From assembly GCA_947175535.1 (NCBI GenBank), contig CAMWNF010000016.1, positions 1 to 32,452 on the forward strand: a stretch of 32,452 nt of DNA. Reading direction: 5' to 3'. Positions 17,535 through 25,301 of the stretch are shown here, in pieces; the stretch's first letter is position 1, and each line of letters begins with the position of its first letter. The stretch comes from an uncultured Bacteroidales bacterium (lineage in GTDB: Bacteria > Bacteroidota > Bacteroidia > Bacteroidales > Muribaculaceae). A program made the position numbers and the translations under genes. A model generated the notes under the pieces. That model saw only the letters and a list, made by a program, of their open reading frames with translations, made no database searches and was not told the origin of the DNA.

Positions 17535-19655
17535 ATGAAACATATCGCAATAAAAAGCCTGATGATTGGCGCGGCTCTCGCAACCACACTCTCTGCTTGC
17601 GAAGAGAACTCATGGAATGACGAGTACCTTGACGGTTTCGACGCTCCGACCATCATAAAGAAAGAGACCGTAGCCTACACTATGACTGCGGCTGATATCA
17701 AGAAAATGGCAGCCATGCCTGCCAACAAGGCTATTGCCCGTGAACGCGGCGAAGTCGCTCAGCTCGAAGCAGTCGGTGCAAACGGCTTCTTCACATCGGC
17801 AATTACCCCCGAATACTATGCTCCCGCATGGCTCGACTCACTTTCAGGCGTGAAAGGCAGCTTCAACTACTATCTTTCTGAAAAATCGACCATACAGCTC
17901 AATTTCCCGACTTCTGACGCTCTTCCTGCCGAACTCACCGGCATTCAGAGCGGTGTTCAGTACACCGTCAGCGAAGCTGACTATCAGACCGTTTGGGGCA
18001 GCGAAACTGACTTTACTGAAGCTTTCGCTCCGTCTAAGCCCGCTGCAAAAGCAATTCCCGGAATCCTCCTCGAATCTGTTGCTGACGCTGCAGAAGGTGA
18101 CTTCGCTGTGGTTACTTACAACGTAGCATCTCAGGATCCTGTCTTCGGCGGTGGTTCTTCAACTCCCGAACCTGAACCCGAATTCGAAATGAGCACCACA
18201 ATCGCTTCCCTAAAGATTGGCGACCCCATCGAAGCTGCCGGTATCGTTACCGGTATATGCAAACAGGGTTATATCCTTACGGACCTTTCAGGATCTACAC
18301 TTATTTACTATGGTTCAGGTTTCGATATGGAACCGTACGCCATTGGTCAACAGCGTAAAGTGAGCGGTACCGGAGGTTCATTCGGAGGATGCTTACAAAT
18401 CGCGTCTGCGACTGAAGAACTAATCGGTACTCAAGAATATACTTATCCTACACCTCTTGCTATTACCGGTGAAATTTTTGAGCAATACTCGGCTGACCGT
18501 CAGGCGCTCAAAGCTGCCAATAATGGTGGTGCGCCTGAATATGCGGAAATCAAAGGAGCAACGTTTACTCAGAGTGGTAACTATATAAACTTCGAAGTTC
18601 CCGGAGCTGATAAGACTAAAGCCGAAGGTAGCGGTTATCAGGTTCCTGCAACTTTCAATAGTCTTCTCAACTTCAACAATCCCGTTGATGTCAAAGGTTA
18701 TATCATCGGTTGCTCTGGTAAAGCCTACGTTACTTTCCTCGTAACTGAGGTCAACGGACAAAATCCGTTCGCTGCTCCTGCAAAAGTTGCTGCTATCGGT
18801 TCGCGCGCAGGCGTTGCTCTTACTTCAACTGAAGAAAAGGCTGTCTACAAATTTAACGGAACAGCATGGACTGCATGTAACGATGTTCTCGTCCTCAATG
18901 CTCAGGATTATGCTCAGATGGGCGCAACAAGCAACCTCACTGCAACTCAGGCTGCGACTTTCCTTCCCGTCTACATGACAACCAAATTCCCCTACGCTCA
19001 GAAAGATGCTGTTTACTACATCGTTTACAACTTCAAGAACGGTGACGACACAATCAAGAACTTCACTTCACGCGCTACTTTCACCGGTACAGATTGGGCT
19101 GTTACCACAGTCAACAACGACATGATGCAGTTCGTGCGCGCAGGCAAAGGCAACGGTTGGTCTAACTGGGTATATGACCCCAGCGTTTATATTGATCTCC
19201 CCGCAGGCAAGGGTGCTTCATCCGCAGATTTCTGGCAGGCATGCGTTGATTGGGCTTATGAGCACGTCGACGTACCCGAATTCGGAGCTGAAAGCATTAC
19301 ATCGGGCATTGGTTATGTTACCTCTTATGGTAATAATGACTACTACACCGGTGCATCTGCATACCAGTGCAACATCGATCTTCGCGCATCGAGTGCCCGC
19401 AAACAGGTTCCATCTGTTTATGGTGACATGTCTGACGACGATGTCGTTGCAACAATGAAAAAGAACTTCGAAGACAAGGTTTGTCCCGCAGTTCTCGCTC
19501 AGCTCTATCCCGATGCTCAGCCTGGTAAGGGTGTAGACCTCTACTACGTAATCTCGTTTGTGATGTATAACGGTTCAAGCCATGACGAAGTAATCCGTTA
19601 CCTCGTTACGGCACCCGGCACATTCACATTTGTTGATTGCACCTGGAACGAATAA
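17535..19655 (+). CDS. large surface lipoprotein partnered with the TonB receptor
   Basis: 706-residue lipoprotein. The signal peptide ends in the lipobox LSAC with Cys22. The following residues EENSWND are acidic, like the surface-export signal of Bacteroidota lipoproteins. Residues 23-200 form an unrecognised domain. A Pro/Glu hinge (near 209-216) leads to an OB-fold-like segment (about 218-300, AAGIVTGICKQGYILTDLSG, then KVSGTGGSF). Residues 300-410 look like a second beta domain (DVKGYIIGCSG). The last 280 residues contain a YKFNGTAWTA module also seen in other Bacteroidota surface lipoproteins. It has no SusD-type helical repeats. The position directly after the receptor suggests it is the extracellular lid or ligand-capture protein. 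Confidence 0.78.
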   Translation: MKHIAIKSLMIGAALATTLSACEENSWNDEYLDGFDAPTIIKKETVAYTMTAADIKKMAAMPANKAIARERGEVAQLEAVGANGFFTSAITPEYYAPAWLDSLSGVKGSFNYYLSEKSTIQLNFPTSDALPAELTGIQSGVQYTVSEADYQTVWGSETDFTEAFAPSKPAAKAIPGILLESVADAAEGDFAVVTYNVASQDPVFGGGSSTPEPEPEFEMSTTIASLKIGDPIEAAGIVTGICKQGYILTDLSGSTLIYYGSGFDMEPYAIGQQRKVSGTGGSFGGCLQIASATEELIGTQEYTYPTPLAITGEIFEQYSADRQALKAANNGGAPEYAEIKGATFTQSGNYINFEVPGADKTKAEGSGYQVPATFNSLLNFNNPVDVKGYIIGCSGKAYVTFLVTEVNGQNPFAAPAKVAAIGSRAGVALTSTEEKAVYKFNGTAWTACNDVLVLNAQDYAQMGATSNLTATQAATFLPVYMTTKFPYAQKDAVYYIVYNFKNGDDTIKNFTSRATFTGTDWAVTTVNNDMMQFVRAGKGNGWSNWVYDPSVYIDLPAGKGASSADFWQACVDWAYEHVDVPEFGAESITSGIGYVTSYGNNDYYTGASAYQCNIDLRASSARKQVPSVYGDMSDDDVVATMKKNFEDKVCPAVLAQLYPDAQPGKGVDLYYVISFVMYNGSSHDEVIRYLVTAPGTFTFVDCTWNE

Positions 19656-19678
19656 TAATCATTCCAAATAATCTTTTC

Positions 19679-19716
19679 GAAAGTCCGTTTCATCCGTGAG
19701 ACGGACTTTCTTTTTG
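19679..19716 (+). terminator. intrinsic terminator after the receptor-lipoprotein operon
   Basis: A 10-bp perfect stem (GAAAGTCCGT / ACGGACTTTC) with a 12-nt loop is followed by a T-rich run (TTTTTG). It lies 23 bp after the lipoprotein stop. Confidence 0.88.
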
Positions 19717-19780
19717 TGCCGTTAAACAAATTAACTTATTATTCATTATAAATATAGCGACATTCATCATCTCATAGCAA

Positions 19781-21154
19781 ATGACAGGAATAGGGTTTTC
19801 TTATAGGAAATATATCGCGGTAATAGCATTGCAGATAGTGCTCGTGATGACTGTACTTGATGTTACGCTTGTCAATGTCGCCCTACCCGTTCTTGCAGAA
19901 AAATTCGCGATTAGCAACTCTTCGACTGTCTGGATTGTCACCATTTATCAGCTTGTCATAACTATGTTGCTATTGCCTGTCAGCTCAATCGGCGATCTTC
20001 ACAGTTATAAAAGAACATTTCTTATAGGCGTTGTCATCTTCACCCTTTCATCTGCCCTTTGTGCAATAGCTCAAGGATTTACCATGCTTGTCATCGCCCG
20101 TGCTATTCAGGGTATAGGCGCAGCTTGCGTCATGGGAGTCAATATCGCACTTGTGCGTCTGATTTATCCTCGCGAGATACTCGGACGCGGCATGGCATTG
20201 AACGCCATGTGCATAGCCATCGCTACTGCCGCCGGACCGACAATCGCCGGAGCCATACTTTCGATAACGTCGTGGCATTGGCTTTTCTTGATAAACGTAC
20301 CCTTGGGCATCGCAGCCTTCTGCATTGGCTGGAAATTACTTCCTCAAAATCCGCACACCGAACGAAAACCGCGTTTCGACTGGCTCAGTGCGGTTGAAAA
20401 CATGATAGTGTTCGGACTTATCTTCTATGCTTTAGGTAATTTCAGCCGTAAAGGTGATCTGACTCTTAGTGCTGCTATGCTGGTCATCGGTCTGACAGTC
20501 GGTTTCTTCTATGTCCGCCGGCAGTTCGGACACCCTCAACCTCTTCTCCCCGTCGACCTCTTCCGGAATTCGATGTACACAATGAGCATTGCAACCTCAG
20601 TCTGCTCGTTTATCGCGCAGAACGTCGCCATGATTGCCCTGCCCTTCCTATATCTCAACAGCTATCACTTCTCTGCCATAACAACAGGACTTCTAATGAC
20701 ACCTTGGCCGCTTGCAACGATGATAGTGTCTCCCATTGCCGCCCGCTATGTCGAGCGTCATAATCCCGGGGCGACAGCTGCGCTCGGCATGCTGGTCTTT
20801 ATCGCCGGCGTACTGCTTCTTCTGTTCACAGGGAGTCATCCGGCAGAATGGAACATTGCATGGCGCATGGCGGTGTGCGGCATAGGATTCGGCATGTTCC
20901 AGACGCCGAACAACATAGTCATGGTAATGGCTACTCCTGTCCACCGTACAGGTGGAGCCGGTGGTTTGCAAAGCACCGCCCGCCTTGTCGGTCAGACACT
21001 TGGCGCCACGCTCGTCAGCTCGATATTCGCTCTGTTCGCAAGCGAATTAACCGCATTGAAATTGTGCCTTTACATGTCTGTGGGCTTCGCTCTTTTCGCA
21101 GGCATATTCAGCTACACCCGCACCCTCGGTCACAAAAAAGAGCTGCACATGTAA
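19781..21154 (+). CDS. MFS drug/proton antiporter, EmrB/QacA (DHA2) family
   Basis: Major facilitator transporter of 457 aa with about 12-14 hydrophobic segments. The first helix carries LDVTLVNVALPVL, the DHA2 signature found in EmrB- and QacA-type drug exporters. The loop GDLHSYKRTF corresponds to MFS motif A, and ARAIQGIGAACVMG to the conserved helix 4 region. The antiporter motif C region (AAGPTIAGAIL) is present. It should act as an inner-membrane proton-driven exporter of hydrophobic compounds. No membrane-fusion protein (EmrA) is adjacent, so it may work alone. No clear promoter box was found upstream, although a terminator isolates it from the preceding operon. Confidence 0.9.
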   Translation: MTGIGFSYRKYIAVIALQIVLVMTVLDVTLVNVALPVLAEKFAISNSSTVWIVTIYQLVITMLLLPVSSIGDLHSYKRTFLIGVVIFTLSSALCAIAQGFTMLVIARAIQGIGAACVMGVNIALVRLIYPREILGRGMALNAMCIAIATAAGPTIAGAILSITSWHWLFLINVPLGIAAFCIGWKLLPQNPHTERKPRFDWLSAVENMIVFGLIFYALGNFSRKGDLTLSAAMLVIGLTVGFFYVRRQFGHPQPLLPVDLFRNSMYTMSIATSVCSFIAQNVAMIALPFLYLNSYHFSAITTGLLMTPWPLATMIVSPIAARYVERHNPGATAALGMLVFIAGVLLLLFTGSHPAEWNIAWRMAVCGIGFGMFQTPNNIVMVMATPVHRTGGAGGLQSTARLVGQTLGATLVSSIFALFASELTALKLCLYMSVGFALFAGIFSYTRTLGHKKELHM

Positions 21155-21159
21155 CTTTC

Positions 21160-21699
21160 TTAGAATTTGTCAGCCAAAGCTGCTGCCTGAGTGCAGCCGT
21201 CGGTTTTGTCGATATCTCCTTCAACGAAAACACCCGGAACAAGCACTTCTCCCACGATATCCCATTTCAACAACGCGGCTGTGCGCTCCAACGGAACACG
21301 GACACCATCCATAACTGACATATCATGCTCCTCGCAGCAGCAGATGAGACCCATCTTCTTACCCTGAATAGGCTTCCCGGCAACGCAAAACGAGAAAACA
21401 CGGTCTATAACTCCCTTTATCTGAGCCGGAATCGAGTACCAGTAGACAGGCATCGCATAGACAATCGCGTCGGCATCAAGAATATGGGGAGCAATCACAT
21501 TGAAATCGTCGTCAAACGAACAAGCCTTTCCAGTCTTGAAACATGTCATACAAGCATGACAACCTCCGATTTTCATCATTGCTGCATCGAAACGCATTAC
21601 TTCATGACCTTTTGCCTCCGCTGCCTTTATAAAAGCGTCGGTCATCGCAAACGTATTACCTTGTTTGCGGGGAGAGCCTGTGATTACAGTGATTTTCAT
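21160..21699 (-). CDS. flavodoxin-fold NAD(P)H-dependent oxidoreductase (iron-sulfur flavoprotein-like)
   Basis: 179-residue FMN-binding reductase. TGSPRKQGNT (residues 7-16) is the phosphate-binding loop for FMN, and AIVYAMPVYWYSIPAQIKGVIDR is the second FMN-contact region. Cysteines C47, C50, C53 and C60 form C-x2-C-x2-C-x6-C, the spacing of the compact cluster motif in iron-sulfur flavoproteins. Many relatives keep part of the motif without a proven cluster. It overlaps the NTF2-like gene by 4 bp, so both are made from one transcript under the promoter facing hxlR. A role in reducing a xenobiotic or quinone under HxlR control is inference. Confidence 0.88.
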   Translation of the reverse strand: MKITVITGSPRKQGNTFAMTDAFIKAAEAKGHEVMRFDAAMMKIGGCHACMTCFKTGKACSFDDDFNVIAPHILDADAIVYAMPVYWYSIPAQIKGVIDRVFSFCVAGKPIQGKKMGLICCCEEHDMSVMDGVRVPLERTAALLKWDIVGEVLVPGVFVEGDIDKTDGCTQAAALADKF

Positions 21700-22079
21700 T
21701 TCTTTATCGTATTTGAATTCTGATTATAAGCCTTCGCTACACATTTCCATTCGCCGTTGAGTTTGAGCAGCAACAAGAAGTCGGTAAAATCGATTCTACC
21801 GCCCCAGCCTTCTTCAAGGACACGAACCACAGCAACTGTCTCCTCGACAGCAAGCACATCAATACGCGCTTTGAAGTTGTCACCGGCTCCCACTGTGTCG
21901 ACATTATGATAGAACTGCTCTATCGAACCGTGCTCCAGCACTCCGTCAAGGATACCGAACAACACGGCATCTTCTGTAAACAAAGTCTTCGCATACGAGC
22001 TGTTACCTTCCGCGACACTTTTCACAAACTTTTCAGCGGCCTTTGCCACTGCTTCATATTCTTTGATTTCGTTTCTCAT
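21696..22079 (-). CDS. NTF2-like / lumazine-binding-like small protein
   Basis: 127-residue protein with the cone-shaped alpha+beta fold of the SnoaL/NTF2 superfamily, closest in pattern to the putative lumazine-binding family (Lumazine_bd_2). The N-terminal helix YEAVAKAAEKFVKSVAEGN, the LFTEDAVLFGILDG turn and the C-terminal DFLLLLKLNGEWKCVAKAY strands are characteristic. I trim the ORF to MRNEIKEYEA, because the longer frame would run through the divergent promoter. The ligand or activity is unknown. It is first in a two-gene unit with the flavoprotein, divergent from hxlR. Confidence 0.78.
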   Translation of the reverse strand: MRNEIKEYEAVAKAAEKFVKSVAEGNSSYAKTLFTEDAVLFGILDGVLEHGSIEQFYHNVDTVGAGDNFKARIDVLAVEETVAVVRVLEEGWGGRIDFTDFLLLLKLNGEWKCVAKAYNQNSNTIKK

Positions 22080-22111
22080 TGTTATATGGTATTTAATTGA
22101 TTTTCTGATTG

Positions 22112-22143
22112 CAAAATTATATTGATAATCACTCGAAATCAAG
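22112..22143 (-). promoter_or_regulatory. promoter for the NTF2-like/flavoprotein operon
   Basis: On the minus strand: CTTG, 20 bp, TAATTTTG. The -33 element falls inside the left arm of the AATCAAGTA inverted repeat. Confidence 0.75.
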
Positions 22144-22189
22144 TACCGAAAAAAGATTCATATACCGAAAAATTTTTCCATACTTGATT
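22137..22189. promoter_or_regulatory. inverted and direct repeats in the hxlR divergent promoter (probable operator)
   Basis: AATCAAGTA on the left and TACTTGATT on the right are perfect 9-bp inverted arms, 35 bp apart. Each arm covers the -33 element of one of the two divergent promoters. Between them the motif TACCGAAAAA occurs twice as a direct repeat with 19-bp periodicity (22144 and 22163), about two helical turns. A dimeric winged-helix regulator such as the adjacent HxlR protein could bind here and control both directions. Confidence 0.6.
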
Positions 22190-22214
22190 CTTAGTATTTT
22201 GATGACTAACTTTG
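22183..22214 (+). promoter_or_regulatory. promoter for hxlR-type gene
   Basis: CTTG, 20 bp, TAACTTTG, with a predicted start about 20 nt before the ATG. Its -33 element sits in the right arm of the inverted repeat. Confidence 0.75.
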
Positions 22215-22239
22215 CGTCAGAATAAATAAAACACCGACA

Positions 22240-22593
22240 ATGGCATACGAAAAGAAAATACCCGTCGACCTCGACTGTCCCTTGCGTCTCACCATGAGCC
22301 TGATTGAATCGAAATGGAAATCCTGCATTCTCGACGAGCTTCGCTCTGGTGCCCCGATGCGCCCGAGTGAAATCCACAAATGCCTGCCCGAAGCCGCTCC
22401 GCGCGTCCTCGACATACAGCTGAAAGAACTCGTCGAAGACGGTCTTGTCGAAAAAACAATCTATCCCGAACTTCCACCTCGCTCCGAATACCGCATCACC
22501 GAACTCGGCAAATCACTTCTCCCCATCATCGACAGCATGCTCCGCTGGGGCGAAGCCCACTACGACCTCTTCCTCCGCAAATACCCCCGCTAA
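22240..22593 (+). CDS. HxlR family winged-helix transcriptional regulator
   Basis: 117-residue HxlR-type regulator. The start DLDCPLRLTMSLIESKWKS, with a cysteine two residues before the conserved helix, and the LDIQLKELVEDGLVEK winged-helix segment followed by RSEYRITELGKSL are standard for the family. The cysteine near the N-terminus may sense oxidants or electrophiles, as shown for some relatives such as HypR and YodB. It is divergent from the flavoprotein/NTF2-like operon, the classical layout for an HxlR regulator and the oxidoreductase it controls. The shared promoter holds a clear inverted repeat. Confidence 0.93.
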   Translation: MAYEKKIPVDLDCPLRLTMSLIESKWKSCILDELRSGAPMRPSEIHKCLPEAAPRVLDIQLKELVEDGLVEKTIYPELPPRSEYRITELGKSLLPIIDSMLRWGEAHYDLFLRKYPR

Positions 22594-22666
22594 ACCACTA
22601 TTTTGGAAGGTCCTACAAAATAGAGTTGATTAGTACTTGGTTCATTTGTGTTCAAAACAAAAGAAA

Positions 22667-22703
22667 AGCAGTTGCGACTATAGTCGTAACTGCTTGTTTT
22701 TTT
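22667..22703. terminator. bidirectional intrinsic terminator between hxlR and the tRNA
   Basis: A long stem AGCAGTT-G-CGACTA / TAGTCG-T-AACTGCT (one G-U pair) is followed by TGTTTTTTT on the plus strand. The preceding AAAACAAAAGAAAA gives a U-rich run on the minus strand, so it can end both the hxlR and the tRNA transcripts. Confidence 0.88.
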
Positions 22704-22709
22704 AATGAG

Positions 22710-22783
22710 TGGTCCCACTTGGGCTTGAACCAAGGACTCCCTGATTATGAGTCAGGTGCTCTGACCAACTGAGCTATAGGACC
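22710..22783 (-). tRNA. tRNA with CAU anticodon (Met elongator or Ile2)
   Basis: 74 nt fold into a full cloverleaf: acceptor GGTCCTA / TGGGACC, D stem GCTC / GAGC, anticodon stem CCTGA / TCAGG around CTCATAA (anticodon CAT), and T arm CTTGG-TTCAAGC-CCAAG. The discriminator is A, and CCA is not encoded. CAT could be elongator methionine or lysidine-modified isoleucine tRNA. The sequence alone does not settle this, and the lack of an initiator-type C1-A72 mismatch argues against fMet. Confidence 0.93.
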
Positions 22784-22815
22784 GGCTAAGATGTTAAATC
22801 TTGGCTTTGCGACTG

Positions 22816-22847
22816 CAAATTTAGCCTATTTTTTTATTCTGTGCAAT
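22816..22847 (-). promoter_or_regulatory. promoter of the tRNA gene
   Basis: On the minus strand: ATTG, 20 bp, TAAATTTG, placing the start about 25 nt before the mature tRNA 5' end. Confidence 0.75.
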
Positions 22848-22989
22848 ACTTCATCTTAAAAAAGCCCCCTTTTATTTGGCTTTTATCAAAATCAATCACC
22901 AACCGGCTGAAAACAATCCATTTATAATTCGCCCCCTCTTATAACACCGTATTTATCATATAACATTAAAATGTTAAACTATATTAATT

Positions 22990-23034
22990 TATAGTACTTT
23001 GTATTGCATAGTACTATAAAATACTATACCTTTG
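22990..23034 (+). promoter_or_regulatory. padR promoter overlapped by an inverted repeat
   Basis: The promoter is ATTG (23003-23006), 20 bp, TACCTTTG (23027-23034), with transcription starting near 23041. TATAGTAC and GTACTATA are perfect 8-bp inverted arms 13 bp apart (22990-22997 and 23011-23018) that flank the -33 element. A further ATACTATA half-like site lies at the -7 box. This suits autorepression by the dimeric PadR protein encoded downstream. Confidence 0.65.
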
Positions 23035-23102
23035 TGCTGTCAAAACGACAAAACCTCGAACATCTACATAAAATAAAATCATATATCATTTATCATTCAT
23101 CA

Positions 23103-23441
23103 ATGGCTACGAACATCGATAATCTGAAATCACAAATGCGCAAGGGCATGCTCGAGTTTTGCGTGCTTCTGCTCCTGAGCCGGAGCGACGCCTACGTGTC
23201 GGAAATCATTGCCCGGATGAAAGAGGCGCATCTGATTGTGGTCGAAGGTACCCTCTACCCTCTCCTCACCCGACTGAAAAACGACGGACTGTTAGGCTAT
23301 CGCTGGGAAGAATCTCCGGCGGGACCTCCGAGAAAGTATTACTCCATAACTCCGCTCGGACGACAGTTTCTTGACGAACTCCACAACTCGTGGTCCGAAA
23401 TCACTCAGACCGTCAACCACATTCTAAACGAAAATTCATAA
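23103..23441 (+). CDS. PadR family transcriptional regulator
   Basis: 112-residue winged-helix regulator. I start at the ATG giving MATNIDNLKSQMRKGMLEF, because the longer frame in the track begins at a TTG inside the promoter. The N-terminal helix LEFCVLLLLSRSDAYVSEI, the EGTLYPLLTRLKNDGLL recognition region and the PPRKYYSITPLGR wing are diagnostic of PadR. The C-terminal dimerisation helix is short, as in subfamily 2. The adjacent PspC-domain gene starts 25 bp downstream, a recurrent pairing in Bacteroidota that suggests PadR controls an envelope-stress membrane protein. Confidence 0.93.
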   Translation: MATNIDNLKSQMRKGMLEFCVLLLLSRSDAYVSEIIARMKEAHLIVVEGTLYPLLTRLKNDGLLGYRWEESPAGPPRKYYSITPLGRQFLDELHNSWSEITQTVNHILNENS

Positions 23442-23466
23442 CAACACCACCTATATAAATACCCAC

Positions 23467-24543
23467 ATGAAAAAGACCTTCCCAGTCAACATCAACGGCA
23501 AAGTGTTCTATATCGACGAAGACGCTTACGAACTGTTGCTCAACTATCTCGACCAGCTTCGCTCGGCGTTTGGCGGAGCCGAGGGCGAAGAAATCGTCAG
23601 CGACATCGAGAGCCGCATATCCGAATTGTTTGACGAACGTATAGCTGCAGGCGCAAATGCCATCGTCTACTCCGACGTCAACAACATTATCGAAATAATG
23701 GGCAAACCGTCTGACATCAGCGACTGTGAGCCTGAACCGCAGACCGATAGCGAACCGTCTGAGTCACAAACGGCAACAGAAGACAGACAAACCGTTACAG
23801 AATCCGTGCAGACCGACGACCGACTCCATAAGAAATTATATCGCAACGTCAACGACAAGGTGCTCGGCGGTGTGCTAGGCGGACTCGCCACCTACCTCGA
23901 CTGGAACGCAAACATAATGCGCATCCTTTACGTTCTGCTCACTTGTTTCACATACTTCTGGCCCCTCACCCTACTTTATCTTATAGCATGGATGATAATT
24001 CCGCCCGCCAACTCTCCGCGCCGCGTCCTCGAGATGCAAGGGCAACCCGTAACAGTCGACACCATCGGTCAATCGGTGCTGTCATCGACCACTCCCCCAC
24101 CTTATCAGGGCGTCCCCGTCCGTGAACACTCCAACTTCTTCACCACACTGCTTTCATTGGTCGGGAAATGCATCGTCGGATTCCTCGGACTTGTAGGCGG
24201 CGCTGCTGCACTGACCGCCACGGGCTTCTTCCTCTTCTTCCTCATAGCATTGATTGCGTTCTCCTGTTTCGACAGCATCACGCTGATAAATCAATTCGAC
24301 CCTACGATACTGCGTATTAATCTCCATTACGCTCCGCTCATTGCATTGCTCGCATTCATGTCCTTCACCCTCTGCTTCCTTATTCCCGGCATAGCACTGG
24401 CATGGATGGCAGTTGCAGTGCTGTTCAACTGCAAGGGAGCCGCCAAGTCGACCATCATCTTCGCTCTACTGCTTGAAGTAATTCTAATCGTCACGACCAT
24501 CGTACTCCTCATCTTCCGCGACGGCATTATCTACGGATATTAG
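23467..24543 (+). CDS. PspC domain membrane protein
   Basis: 358-residue inner membrane protein. The N-terminal soluble part (1-85) has the VFYIDEDAYELLLNYLDQL and DIESRISELFDERI helices typical of Bacteroidota PspC proteins. A Ser/Thr/Glu-rich linker (about 90-118) follows. The PspC domain (about 120-182) reads KKLYRNVNDKVLGGVLGGLATYL, then a hydrophobic helix ending WMIIPP. Three or four more membrane helices occupy 215-355. PspC in proteobacteria senses or relays membrane stress to the phage shock response. Here no pspA or pspB is nearby. It is co-transcribed with padR and closed by an intrinsic terminator. Confidence 0.9.
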   Translation: MKKTFPVNINGKVFYIDEDAYELLLNYLDQLRSAFGGAEGEEIVSDIESRISELFDERIAAGANAIVYSDVNNIIEIMGKPSDISDCEPEPQTDSEPSESQTATEDRQTVTESVQTDDRLHKKLYRNVNDKVLGGVLGGLATYLDWNANIMRILYVLLTCFTYFWPLTLLYLIAWMIIPPANSPRRVLEMQGQPVTVDTIGQSVLSSTTPPPYQGVPVREHSNFFTTLLSLVGKCIVGFLGLVGGAAALTATGFFLFFLIALIAFSCFDSITLINQFDPTILRINLHYAPLIALLAFMSFTLCFLIPGIALAWMAVAVLFNCKGAAKSTIIFALLLEVILIVTTIVLLIFRDGIIYGY

Positions 24544-24604
24544 CAATAGCGACCCTCTGAAAATCTACAATCTACACGATATTAATTTGGTACTATCAAC
24601 ATAT

Positions 24605-24638
24605 CGGTCTGCCGTCGCGACGACGACAGACCGTTTTT
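24605..24638 (+). terminator. intrinsic terminator after the PspC gene
   Basis: The stem CGGTCTG / CAGACCG, with inner GTCG / CGAC pairing, is followed by TTTTT. The -33 element of the next gene begins only 5 bp later. Confidence 0.85.
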
Positions 24639-24642
24639 CATT

Positions 24643-24674
24643 TTTGCACGACACGTTGTTTTTTATTACTTTTG
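24643..24674 (+). promoter_or_regulatory. promoter of the HMA-AraC regulator gene
   Basis: TTTG, 20 bp, TACTTTTG, an exact consensus match. The box ends 6 bp before the ATG, so the transcript should start at or next to the start codon, giving a leaderless mRNA. Confidence 0.75.
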
Positions 24675-24680
24675 TGTCAG

Positions 24681-25232
24681 ATGAAGCTGACGATTAAAAA
24701 TATGGTTTGCAACCATTGTGTTGCGGCGGTGAGGGCTGCGCTCACCGATGCAGGTGCGACCGTCGTCGATGTTGAGTTAGGCAGGGCTGAGATTGCAGAA
24801 AACCTTTCAGGTAAAGAACTTGCCGACGTCGCCCGCCGTCTTGAAGCTTCAGGTTTCGAACTTATCACCGACCCCGCTAAAGACATCGTCGAGACCATCA
24901 AACGTGAGATTATCATGATGGTGCGCTCTGCCGAACCGCCCTCTAAAAAACTCTCCGAATACCTATCCGACAGACTCGGCAGAGATTACAAATCGCTGAG
25001 CCGTATATTCTCCGAGACCGAAGGCAGGACTATTGAAAATTACGCCATACTCCAGAAAATCGAGCGTGTCAAGGAGCTACTGCTCGACGGACAGCTAACC
25101 GTTTCCGAAATCGCCTGGCAGACCGGCTATTCGAGTGTCGCCCATCTGTCGCGTCAGTTCAAGGACATTACTGCCATGACGCCCTCTGAGTTCCGCATCG
25201 GCGGTCATCGCCTTCCTCTCAACGAGGTATAG
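24681..25232 (+). CDS. AraC family regulator with N-terminal HMA metal-binding domain
   Basis: 183-residue fusion. Residues 1-65 form a heavy-metal-associated domain with the metal site M8-V-C10-N-H-C13, the soft-metal (Cu, Zn, Cd, Ag) CxxC motif. Residues about 75-180 are the two AraC helix-turn-helix units, with LTVSEIAWQTGYSSVAHLSRQF, then MTPSEFR. I start at the ATG after the TTG of the track, which agrees with the promoter spacing. It precedes a metal permease by 111 bp, so the likely role is a metal-responsive activator of that gene, with the HMA domain acting as sensor. Which metal it binds cannot be read from sequence. Confidence 0.88.
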   Translation: MKLTIKNMVCNHCVAAVRAALTDAGATVVDVELGRAEIAENLSGKELADVARRLEASGFELITDPAKDIVETIKREIIMMVRSAEPPSKKLSEYLSDRLGRDYKSLSRIFSETEGRTIENYAILQKIERVKELLLDGQLTVSEIAWQTGYSSVAHLSRQFKDITAMTPSEFRIGGHRLPLNEV

Positions 25233-25301
25233 CGCACATAACGCACCGCTCAATGCAACATTTTCGCCGAATTATGTAACACATCGCCCGTCCCTTCTGC
25301 C

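Larger units (their letters stand above)
22594..23102. other. intergenic region with tRNA, terminators and padR control region
   Basis: No protein gene is visible here. It holds an 8-bp hairpin right after hxlR (22598-22623, CTATTTTG / CAAAATAG, without a U-tract), a bidirectional terminator, a minus-strand tRNA with its promoter, and the padR promoter with its repeats. Confidence 0.75.

Noticed and set aside
22598-22623. CTATTTTG/CAAAATAG hairpin after hxlR as a terminator
   Set aside because: No U-tract follows; the strong bidirectional terminator 45 bp downstream is the better candidate.
22380-22772. 130-aa ORF running from hxlR into the tRNA
   Set aside because: Its Arg/Ser/Pro-rich sequence is out of frame with hxlR, and its C-terminal part is a translation of the antisense tRNA.
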